From Frigidibacter oleivorans (lineage in GTDB: Bacteria; Pseudomonadota; Alphaproteobacteria; Rhodobacterales; Rhodobacteraceae), in assembly GCF_003993775.1 (NCBI RefSeq), contig NZ_RJRZ01000005.1:124001-188000 (forward strand): a stretch of DNA of 64,000 nt, read 5' to 3'. Made by a program: the position numbers and the translations under genes. Each line of letters opens with the position of its first letter. The stretch's first letter is position 1. Under the pieces are notes generated by a model. That model made no database searches, was not told the origin of the DNA, and saw only the letters and a list, made by a program, of their open reading frames with translations. Positions 43,912 through 50,946 of this stretch are shown piece after piece.

Positions 43912-44318
43912 GCCGACTGTACATGCTGGACACCAACATCGTGTCCGATCTGGTGCGCAACCCGCAGGGTCCGGTCACGCAGCACATCATCAAGGTCGGG
44001 TCCGAGGCCATCTGCATCAGCATCATCACCGCCGCAGAACTGCGATACGGCTGCGCGCGGAAGGGATCAGCCAAGCTGCTCGAAAATGTCGAAGCAATTC
44101 TCGGCAGCATCCAGGTCTTGGCCTTCGACGTGCCGGCCGATGCTGAGTATGGTAAGATACGGGTCGAACTTGAAGCCGCTGGCAAACCGATCGGTCCCAA
44201 CGATCTCCTGATCGCGGCCCATGCCTATGCGCTCGGGGCGGTTCTGGTCACAGCCAACATGGGCGAGTTTTCCCGGGTGAGGGGCCTGCATGTCGAGAAC
44301 TGGCTGGACCAGCCTTGA
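43908..44318 (+). CDS. vapC: VapC-type PIN-domain toxin
   Basis: A 136-residue PIN-domain ribonuclease with the acidic catalytic residues in MLDTNIVSDLV (Asp), SIITAAELRYG (Glu) and GPNDLLIAAHA (Asp), and the usual VTANMGEFSRVRGLHVENW end. VapC toxins cut tRNA or rRNA when the antitoxin is lost. Start is TTG at 43908 overlapping the vapB stop; ATG at 43923 is possible but would remove the first strand. Acts as a stability module for the element. Confidence 0.94.
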   Translation: MSRLYMLDTNIVSDLVRNPQGPVTQHIIKVGSEAICISIITAAELRYGCARKGSAKLLENVEAILGSIQVLAFDVPADAEYGKIRVELEAAGKPIGPNDLLIAAHAYALGAVLVTANMGEFSRVRGLHVENWLDQP

Positions 44319-44676
44319 GCCGCAGACATTCTAACTTTGCTCAGGTGCGACAGTTCTACTTTGCGGCTACAAGAAGGTGTCGCATAATTTTGATTATGTC
44401 AAACTATCGGACGCCTAGACTTGCGGTCCCACGTCGTTAACCATCGTCTTTCCAAGCTCCCGACCAATGAATGAGGCGATGCACACTCCAGCCAGATCAG
44501 TGCATCGATCCTATAGCCACAACTTGACCCGAAGGCTGGTCCGGGACTTGGGGTCAAATCATTACAAGAGTGATTTCTGCGTGGACTTTTCCGACAGGGA
44601 AATTCAGAGTCTGTTTACGGTATCCAGGCCTTGATGACGGCGTTCTAACTATATTTTGCGAGCCATAGGAGCTGTT
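44319..44676. other. spacer between vapC and the restriction operon, possible IS remnant
   Basis: About 355 bases without a gene. It contains two similar stretches near 44330-44370 (TTCTAACTTTGC and TTCTACTTTGC) reminiscent of the repeated ends of IS21-type elements, so an old insertion may mark the left edge of the restriction operon. The promoter of the operon must lie here; TTTACGG and TAACTATATTTTG near 44616-44658 are AT-rich candidates, not proven. Confidence 0.35.
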
Positions 44677-45750
44677 ATGACAGTCGCGCGCCCCGCCTTC
44701 AAGTTCATCGACCTGTTCGCGGGCATCGGTGGCCTACGCGTCGGCTTCGAGAGCATCGGCGGACAATGTGTCTTCACCAGCGAGTGGAACAAGTTCTCGC
44801 AGCAGACTTACCGGGCGAACTTCGAGGATGACCATGAGATTAACGGGGACATCACCAAGATCGATGAGGCGGACATCCCCGGGCATGACGTGCTTCTAGC
44901 CGGGTTTCCCTGCCAGCCCTTCTCGATCGCCGGTGTCAGCAAGAAGAATTCGCTCGGCCGCGCCCATGGCTTTGCTGACGAGACGCAGGGCACCCTTTTC
45001 TTCGACGTGGTGCGGATCCTCCGCCATCACCAGCCGAAGGCGTTCCTCCTTGAGAATGTCAAGAACCTGTTGTCACACGACAAGGGGAACACCTTCAGGG
45101 TGATCCAGCACGCGCTGGACGAACTGGGCTACGATGTCGATCACAAGGTGATCGACGCCCGTCACTGGGTGCCTCAGCATCGTGAACGGATTTTCATCGT
45201 CGGTTTCCGGCGCGATGTGCCGACCCGGTTTTCTCTGGATGACGTCATCATCCCGGCAGGCACGAGGCCGACGCTGAAGGACATCCTTCATCCCGAAGAC
45301 GGAACGGAGACAGCCGAGGAGCCGTTTACCACCGGCAAGCGGGCGCAGGTCGCGTCGAAATATACGCTGACGCCGAATCTCTGGAAGTATCTACAGAACT
45401 ACGCAGCAAAGCACAAAGCGGCAGGCAACGGTTTCGGCTTCGGCCTGAACGGTCCGGACGGCATCGCGCGAACCCTGAGCGCACGCTACTTCAAGGACGG
45501 CTCCGAGATCCTGATCCGGCAGGGCAACGGGATCCCGCGCCGGCTGACACCGAGGGAATGCGCGCGTCTGATGGGCTTCGACCGCAAAGGTTCCAACCAG
45601 CCATGGAAGATCGTGGTGTCCGACACGCAGGCCTATCGCCAGTTCGGCAATGCGGTGGCGGCACCGGTCGCCATCGCGATCGCAGAGGCGATGGCGCCGT
45701 GGATCACCAATACGGTCGCGCTCCAGCCCCGGAGGAGAAAAATTGCCTGA
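44677..45750 (+). CDS. Dcm-like DNA cytosine-C5 methyltransferase
   Basis: A 357-residue m5C methyltransferase with motifs in order: [15 protein letters not shown] (SAM), GFPCQPFS with catalytic Cys79, ENVKNLL, QHRERIF and the C-terminal [11 protein letters not shown]. The target-recognition region ([46 protein letters not shown]) is very close to E. coli Dcm as I remember it, which predicts methylation of the inner C of CCWGG. ATG at 44677 has GGAG 6 bases upstream; the frame extends 7 codons further. First gene of a seven-gene operon with vsr overlapping its stop. Confidence 0.93.
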   Translation: MTVARPAFKFIDLFAGIGGLRVGFESIGGQCVFTSEWNKFSQQTYRANFEDDHEINGDITKIDEADIPGHDVLLAGFPCQPFSIAGVSKKNSLGRAHGFADETQGTLFFDVVRILRHHQPKAFLLENVKNLLSHDKGNTFRVIQHALDELGYDVDHKVIDARHWVPQHRERIFIVGFRRDVPTRFSLDDVIIPAGTRPTLKDILHPEDGTETAEEPFTTGKRAQVASKYTLTPNLWKYLQNYAAKHKAAGNGFGFGLNGPDGIARTLSARYFKDGSEILIRQGNGIPRRLTPRECARLMGFDRKGSNQPWKIVVSDTQAYRQFGNAVAAPVAIAIAEAMAPWITNTVALQPRRRKIA

Positions 45751-46222
45751 CAAGGTCCCGATGAGCCGATCCGAGATGATGTCCCGGATCGGTCCACGGG
45801 ACACGGCACCGGAAATGGCAATCCGGAGGACGTTGCACAGGGCCGGCTACCGCTTCCGGCTCCACAGGAAGGATCTTCCCGGTCGACCGGATCTGACCCT
45901 GCCGAAGCATCGGGCCGTCATCTTCATCCATGGTTGCTTCTGGCACGGTCACGAAGGTTGCCGGGATTTCCGGATACCCAAGACCAACTCGGCATTCTGG
46001 AAGGAAAAGATCGCCCGGAACATCGAGCGGGACAGGGGGGCTCTGGTATCGCTCAAGTTGCTCGGCTGGCGGGTTCTCGTCGTCTGGGAGTGCGCAACCG
46101 GGGCGAAAAGGGTTGAAAAGACAGCATCCGAGATCGCATCTTGGTTGCAAGAACAAGAGGTTGCCGGCGAGATCCCGAAACTGGCTCCCTCGGCAGGAAT
46201 GAAGGATGGTGGAAGTGCGTGA
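45743..46222 (+). CDS. vsr: Vsr very-short-patch-repair endonuclease
   Basis: A 159-residue PD-(D/E)XK-type endonuclease. All Vsr hallmarks are present: [32 protein letters not shown] with catalytic Asp50, CFWHGHEGC (His and zinc ligands) and [11 protein letters not shown]. It nicks 5' of T in T:G mismatches that arise from m5C deamination. Start is TTG at 45743, with GGAGGAG about 6 bases upstream and overlap with the dcm-like stop; an ATG at 45761 is the alternative. The next gene starts 17 bases before its end. Confidence 0.95.
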   Translation: MPDKVPMSRSEMMSRIGPRDTAPEMAIRRTLHRAGYRFRLHRKDLPGRPDLTLPKHRAVIFIHGCFWHGHEGCRDFRIPKTNSAFWKEKIARNIERDRGALVSLKLLGWRVLVVWECATGAKRVEKTASEIASWLQEQEVAGEIPKLAPSAGMKDGGSA

Positions 46223-47864
46223 CCTGATCAACGAACCGGATGCCTCGCGCCTGATCTTCGGGCTTCGCGACACCGGCTACAATTTCCGGACCGCTTCGGC
46301 AGACATCATCGACAACTCGATCGCCGCGAACGCGGACGAGGTTCATGTCCGCATCGCGATGACATCAGACGGACGCAAGTTCGTCTACTTCGGTGACAAC
46401 GGGGATGGCATGGACGAGGATGGCGTCCACAAGGCCATGCGGTATGGCGCCCCGGTGAGGGCCAATCTCGCCAGCCTCGGGAAATTCGGCCTCGGCCTCA
46501 AGACCGCATCCAGTTCCGTCTGCCGCCGCTTCGCCCTGATTTCCCGGAAATCACCAGACGCCCCGCTCGCGAAGCTGGCGTGGGATCTCGACCATGTCGA
46601 GGAGACCGGAAAATGGGAGATGCGGGCGGACCCCATCGAGCAGCACGAGGCGGATGCCTTCGACGAGCTCTGCGGAGACAAAGGCACGCTTGTTGTTTGG
46701 TCCAAATGCGACCGTCTGCTGACGAAAAACTACGACGAACCGGGCGGAGCCAACGAGCAGGCGGCGATAAAGCGGTTGCGGTCTAGCCTCAAGGAACACA
46801 TCGCTCTCATCTACCACCGTTTCCTCGACCCTACGGATGCGCGTCAGCGCAACGTCTTGATCACTGTCAACAATGAGACCGTCGGGCCGTGGAACCCGTT
46901 CTTCCCCGAACGTGCGGAACAGGTGCTGTCGGAAAAGCAGCAGCGGATCGAGATGGACCTCGCGGATGGCGAGGGATCCGGCGTCGCCACCGTAAAGGCT
47001 TGGATCCTTCCCAACTCGAACACCTTGACCGAAGAGGAACGGAAAAGGGCAAACATCACGAACAGGGGGCAAGGCTTCTACATCTACCGCGAAGGTCGCC
47101 TTATTAACCAAGGTGGATGGCTCGGGGTGTTCGGTGCGCACGGCTCGTTCGAACCCCACATGTCCCTCCTGAGGATCGAGTTCGATTTCGGCCACGACCT
47201 CGACGAGGCATTCTATGTCGACGTGAAGAAGTCCCGGATCCTGTTCGACCCTGCGATCGAGGAGCACCTGCAGAAGTTGCTCGGCAACGCCCGGCGTGAG
47301 GCCGAGAACCGCTATCGCCGCAAGGAGAAGGAGAGGGCCGCACAGGTAACGCTCGATCATGGCTCCGCCAATGTCAGCATTTCGAGTGCCCCCAATGCCA
47401 AGAAGCCTGTGGTTCTAGAGGTCGACGTGGCCAACCAGACGGCTGTTGTGCGCAACACCCAAGGCGCGAGGATCAAGCTGCATCAGCCGGTTCAGAACAA
47501 CGTCGCTGCGGACAAGGTATATGTAGACGCGGTCGACGACATCACTTCCGGCGAACTGTGGGAACCTGCCTTCCGCAGCACAGGCGAGGTCGGGCATGTG
47601 CCAGGCGTGCGGATCAACAAGAACCATGATTTCTATCAGAAGATCTACCTGAGGGCAGGCGCCAGCGGCTACTCGGTCCAGGGAATGGACCTCTTGCTAT
47701 GGGCGTTCGCCACAGCTGAGGTCGACTTCTCCAACCCCGAGATGCAGCCGATCTTCGCGGACATCAGGGACGTTGTCTCGTCGAACCTCAAGAAGCTCCT
47801 GCGGACGGTTCCGATGCCGACCGATGCCGACCTCGAAGAGGCTGAAGAACCAAGGGATCAGTGA
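46206..47864 (+). CDS. GHKL ATPase of the MutL/MORC-like restriction type
   Basis: A 552-residue soluble ATPase. Bergerat-fold motifs: SADIIDNSIAANA (N box, residues 31-43), FGDNGDGMDEDG (64-69 core) and LGKFGLGLKTASSS (91-104). A S5-like transducer domain probably follows (KSRILFDPAIEEHLQ), then a Lys/Glu-rich helix and a beta-rich C-terminal domain. In the N box the usual catalytic Glu is replaced by Asp33, a conservative change. Homologues in restriction clusters were proposed by Iyer and co-workers as ancestors of eukaryotic MORC proteins, acting as ATP-driven clamps. It overlaps vsr and is followed by the HNH gene with a 1-base gap. Confidence 0.88.
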   Translation: MVEVRDLINEPDASRLIFGLRDTGYNFRTASADIIDNSIAANADEVHVRIAMTSDGRKFVYFGDNGDGMDEDGVHKAMRYGAPVRANLASLGKFGLGLKTASSSVCRRFALISRKSPDAPLAKLAWDLDHVEETGKWEMRADPIEQHEADAFDELCGDKGTLVVWSKCDRLLTKNYDEPGGANEQAAIKRLRSSLKEHIALIYHRFLDPTDARQRNVLITVNNETVGPWNPFFPERAEQVLSEKQQRIEMDLADGEGSGVATVKAWILPNSNTLTEEERKRANITNRGQGFYIYREGRLINQGGWLGVFGAHGSFEPHMSLLRIEFDFGHDLDEAFYVDVKKSRILFDPAIEEHLQKLLGNARREAENRYRRKEKERAAQVTLDHGSANVSISSAPNAKKPVVLEVDVANQTAVVRNTQGARIKLHQPVQNNVAADKVYVDAVDDITSGELWEPAFRSTGEVGHVPGVRINKNHDFYQKIYLRAGASGYSVQGMDLLLWAFATAEVDFSNPEMQPIFADIRDVVSSNLKKLLRTVPMPTDADLEEAEEPRDQ

Positions 47865-47865
47865 C

Positions 47866-48693
47866 GTGCTTGCCCGCCAACGTGAACTCATCGCACGGGA
47901 ACTGCTCGAAGGCACAGGGGCGGGAATCGCGGTCGGCCTCGTGGCGGGTGAACTCCGGCAGGGAATCCGGATATGGTTCTCGGAACTTGGCGAGAAGCAT
48001 GGTCCGGTCGCAGAAATCCTTCCTCATGGCTTGAAGTCACACTCTGTCCGCCTGTTCTTCGGTTCTTTTTCGGGGAGCACCCTGTCCAAGATCCGCATGG
48101 CCGGCAAGGAGGAGACCGCCTTGGCCCGTGCCCTGTTCCGTTCCATATCCCCGGACCGCAAGGTGGAGATCAGGGGGCAGGATCCCTTGTCTTGGCTGGT
48201 CCTTGACGGAGGTTTCGAGGCGACAGCCCTCTACCGTCACGACAGGCACAAGCCTGACACCGAGGAGGCGATCGTCGCCACTTGCCGGGAAGTCATCGTC
48301 CCGATGATGGCGGCCATGGCGGAACTCATCGGCTACGATCCGGTCAATGACCCCGTGCCGGATACCGCACCGGAATTCGAGGGCATGCTCAGCCGGGTGG
48401 TTGTAAACCGGCGGGAACGGAACCTCCGCAACCGGCTTCTTTGCATCAGGTTGCATGGGCATAGATGTGCGGTTTGCCGCGCCGATCCACATGATGTCTA
48501 TGGTGATGCGGGCAGCATCATCGAGGTCCACCATCTTGAGCCGCTTGCGCTGCTCTCCTCCCCGCGACCATACGACCCTGTCAGCGATCTTGTCCCGCTC
48601 TGCCCCTGTTGCCACAGGGCTGTCCATACAAAGCGCCCGGTTCCGCATACCCCGGAGGAGTTGGCAGAGATCATGAGGCGGAAGGATGGATGA
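47866..48693 (+). CDS. HNH endonuclease with an unassigned N-terminal domain
   Basis: A 275-residue protein. The C-terminal 80 residues form an HNH domain with two zinc-binding knuckles (HRCAVCRADPHD and PLCPCCHRAVH) and the catalytic His pair in IIEVHHLEPLALL (about H222-H223). The first 190 residues (RQGIRIWFSELGEKHGPVAE, KVEIRGQDPLSWLVLDGGFE) have no motif I know and may bind DNA or the ATPase partner. Start GTG at 47866 directly follows the ATPase stop, with AAGGGA upstream. It overlaps the SNF2 gene by 8 bases. The likely DNA-cutting subunit of the system. Confidence 0.88.
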   Translation: MLARQRELIARELLEGTGAGIAVGLVAGELRQGIRIWFSELGEKHGPVAEILPHGLKSHSVRLFFGSFSGSTLSKIRMAGKEETALARALFRSISPDRKVEIRGQDPLSWLVLDGGFEATALYRHDRHKPDTEEAIVATCREVIVPMMAAMAELIGYDPVNDPVPDTAPEFEGMLSRVVVNRRERNLRNRLLCIRLHGHRCAVCRADPHDVYGDAGSIIEVHHLEPLALLSSPRPYDPVSDLVPLCPCCHRAVHTKRPVPHTPEELAEIMRRKDG

Positions 48694-50503
48694 ATTCGTC
48701 TCGCTCCCGGCCAGCTTCCAAGAACTGTCGAACATGCCCCTAGCGGGTTACACGCGGGCTGACGAGGTGATTGACTGTGAGGTCAGGCTGGACCGGGTCG
48801 AAGGTCGGATCGTAGCCGAAACCGTGGGTGTCCGGGTCTTGAGGGGGCAGAGAAGGATCCTGCCGACCCCTTCCCCGCGGCATGCATGGGTGGCAGACGG
48901 CTCCGTGCTGCGGCCGGTCTCGAGAGATGTCCCGGACATCTTTGCCGAGCTGCTCGGTGGCGATGATCCGGCCGACTTGCCCTATGGCAAGGCGATATCA
49001 CTCCTGTCTTCCACCGGACCACTTCCGGTCTTCGCGACCGATCGCTTCCGGCAAGCCGGCAAGGATGCGGCCGAGGGCCTCCCTGAGGTGATCGACATCC
49101 CCGGTCTGAACGCGACCCTCTTCCCCTATCAGGCGCGCGGCATCCAATGGATGCACCGGACGGCATCCCGGACGGGAGGCCTGATCCTCGCCGACCAGAT
49201 GGGCTTGGGAAAAACCTTGCAGGTCATCGCACTGCTGCTTCTCGATCCTCCCGGAACGGCCTCTCCCGCCTTGATCATCTGCCCGACGAGCCTGATTGCG
49301 AACTGGGTCCGCGAGATCGAAAAGTTCGCCCCCTCGCTCTCGGTGCTCGTCCACAGGGGGCCGCATAGGACCGGCGTCTTCCGCGGGTTGCAGACGGCGG
49401 ACGTGGTTGTCACGACTTACGACACCATGGTGAATGACGTAGCCCTCTTTAGCGCCTTCGAATGGTCATGGGTCATTTGCGACGAGGCGCAGTCGATCAA
49501 GAATCCGGACTCGAACCGCCGAAAGGAAATCGGCACGATCCCGCGCCGGAAGTCGATCCCCATGACCGGGACGCCGGTGGAAAACTCTCTCCTTGATCTC
49601 TGGTCACTCGTGGACTTCGCGGTTCCGGGGCTGCTCGGAACCCGCAGCCAGTTCGAGGCCGCCTATCCGGATACTGTCGAGGCCGCCAGGGCACTGAACG
49701 CGATCGCCGATCCGATCATCCTCAGGCGCCGCGTGGCGGACGTCGCCGGGGATCTGCCCGAGCGCATCGACATTGATCTCCCGATCGAGCTCGATGAGAC
49801 TCTCGTCCAGCAGTATCGCCAAGTGCGCGCAGACACGATGGCGCGCTACCCGGTCGCCGGTGCACTGGTCGCCACCCTCCAGCTTCAGTTGTTCTGTGCC
49901 CACCCGTGGCTCCGCCTCAGGGATCCATCGGATGGGGACGGTGAGGACGCAGATCTAGAACGCGGGGAGCACACACCTCTTGTGACACCGAAGATCGAAC
50001 GGCTTGTGAGCATCCTCAGGGAAGCCTTCGAAAATGACAGAAAAGTCATCGTCTTCGCGCTGTTCAACCGTCTCGGCGACCTGTTCCGCGAGGCCTGCGC
50101 ACCAGGCAATCGTGTATTTTGGGACGCCATCAACGGCTCGACACCGCAAGCGGAACGGCAAGCCATCATTGACAGGTTCTCGGAACATGACGGGCCTGGC
50201 TGTCTTGTCCTGAACCCCAAAGCGGCGGGGGCCGGCCTTAACATCACGGCTGCAACAGTCGTCATCCACTTCACACCTGTTTGGAACCCCGCCCTCGAGG
50301 ACCAGGCCAGTGCACGGGCGCACCGGCGGGGTCAGACGTTGCCCGTGACCGTCTACCGGCTCTTCTACGAAGATACCGTCGAGCGGGTCATGCTGGACAG
50401 ATCGAAATGGAAACAAGAGCTTGGAAACGAGATCACCCCCGTCTCGACTCGCGACGGGGAAGACCTGAGGCGTGCCCTCAGCATTGAACCGGTGAGCAGA
50501 TGA
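48686..50503 (+). CDS. SWI2/SNF2-family ATPase
   Basis: A 605-residue SF2 DNA-dependent ATPase. After about 140 residues of unknown fold come the helicase motifs: I ILADQMGLGKTLQV (about 168-180), Ia LIICPTSLIANWV, II ICDEAQSIKNP (DEAQ box), III IPMTGTPVENSLLDLWSL, IV KVIVFALFNRL, V VLNPKAAGAGLNITAAT and VI ASARAHRRGQTLPV. Such motors translocate on duplex DNA without unwinding. As part of this operon it probably moves DNA or remodels the recognition complex before HNH cleavage. It overlaps both its neighbours by 4-8 bases. Confidence 0.94.
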   Translation: MDEFVSLPASFQELSNMPLAGYTRADEVIDCEVRLDRVEGRIVAETVGVRVLRGQRRILPTPSPRHAWVADGSVLRPVSRDVPDIFAELLGGDDPADLPYGKAISLLSSTGPLPVFATDRFRQAGKDAAEGLPEVIDIPGLNATLFPYQARGIQWMHRTASRTGGLILADQMGLGKTLQVIALLLLDPPGTASPALIICPTSLIANWVREIEKFAPSLSVLVHRGPHRTGVFRGLQTADVVVTTYDTMVNDVALFSAFEWSWVICDEAQSIKNPDSNRRKEIGTIPRRKSIPMTGTPVENSLLDLWSLVDFAVPGLLGTRSQFEAAYPDTVEAARALNAIADPIILRRRVADVAGDLPERIDIDLPIELDETLVQQYRQVRADTMARYPVAGALVATLQLQLFCAHPWLRLRDPSDGDGEDADLERGEHTPLVTPKIERLVSILREAFENDRKVIVFALFNRLGDLFREACAPGNRVFWDAINGSTPQAERQAIIDRFSEHDGPGCLVLNPKAAGAGLNITAATVVIHFTPVWNPALEDQASARAHRRGQTLPVTVYRLFYEDTVERVMLDRSKWKQELGNEITPVSTRDGEDLRRALSIEPVSR

Positions 50504-50934
50504 CGAGAACCGCATTCCGCAAGACACTCAGCGCCAACGACGTCGGGACGACCGGCGGCCACCAAGGTGGCGTCCTTATCCCGAAGGGCGAAAGGGACCT
50601 GCTCGATTTCCTGCCGCATCTCGATCCTTCTGTGAAAAACCCCGATGCTTGGCTCAGCTGCACGGATCCTCATGGTGGCACGCACAGATTCAGGTTCGTC
50701 TATTACAACAACAAGCTCCATGACCCGAGGGGCACAAGGAATGAATACCGCATCACATACATGACAGCGTGGTTCCGGAACGCACGTGCGAAGGAAGGGG
50801 ACGTATTCGAAATCGCGAAGGAGACTGGTAGCTCAGTTTACACGGTGTCGGTCATTAAGGCAGAGTATGGGCGTCCGGATGACCGCGAGCTTTCGGCGCG
50901 GATTCAGCTTCGTGGCTGGCGCCGCGTTCACTGA
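50500..50934 (+). CDS. stand-alone EcoRII-N-like DNA-recognition protein
   Basis: A 144-residue protein that aligns with the N-terminal effector-binding domain of EcoRII as I remember it: RKTLSANDVGTTGGHQGGVL (EcoRII has LSANDTGATGGHQVG), IPKGERDLLDFLP, FVYYNNKLHDPRGTRNEYRI (EcoRII has YYNSR..GKTRNEKRIT) and GDVFEI. This B3-like pseudobarrel reads CCWGG in EcoRII. The catalytic PD-(D/E)XK domain of EcoRII is entirely missing, so this is a recognition module only. It overlaps the SNF2 stop by 4 bases and is followed 12 bases later by the HhH-repeat gene. It should be the specificity subunit. Confidence 0.88.
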   Translation: MTRTAFRKTLSANDVGTTGGHQGGVLIPKGERDLLDFLPHLDPSVKNPDAWLSCTDPHGGTHRFRFVYYNNKLHDPRGTRNEYRITYMTAWFRNARAKEGDVFEIAKETGSSVYTVSVIKAEYGRPDDRELSARIQLRGWRRVH

Positions 50935-50946
50935 GGACAAAGGCGG

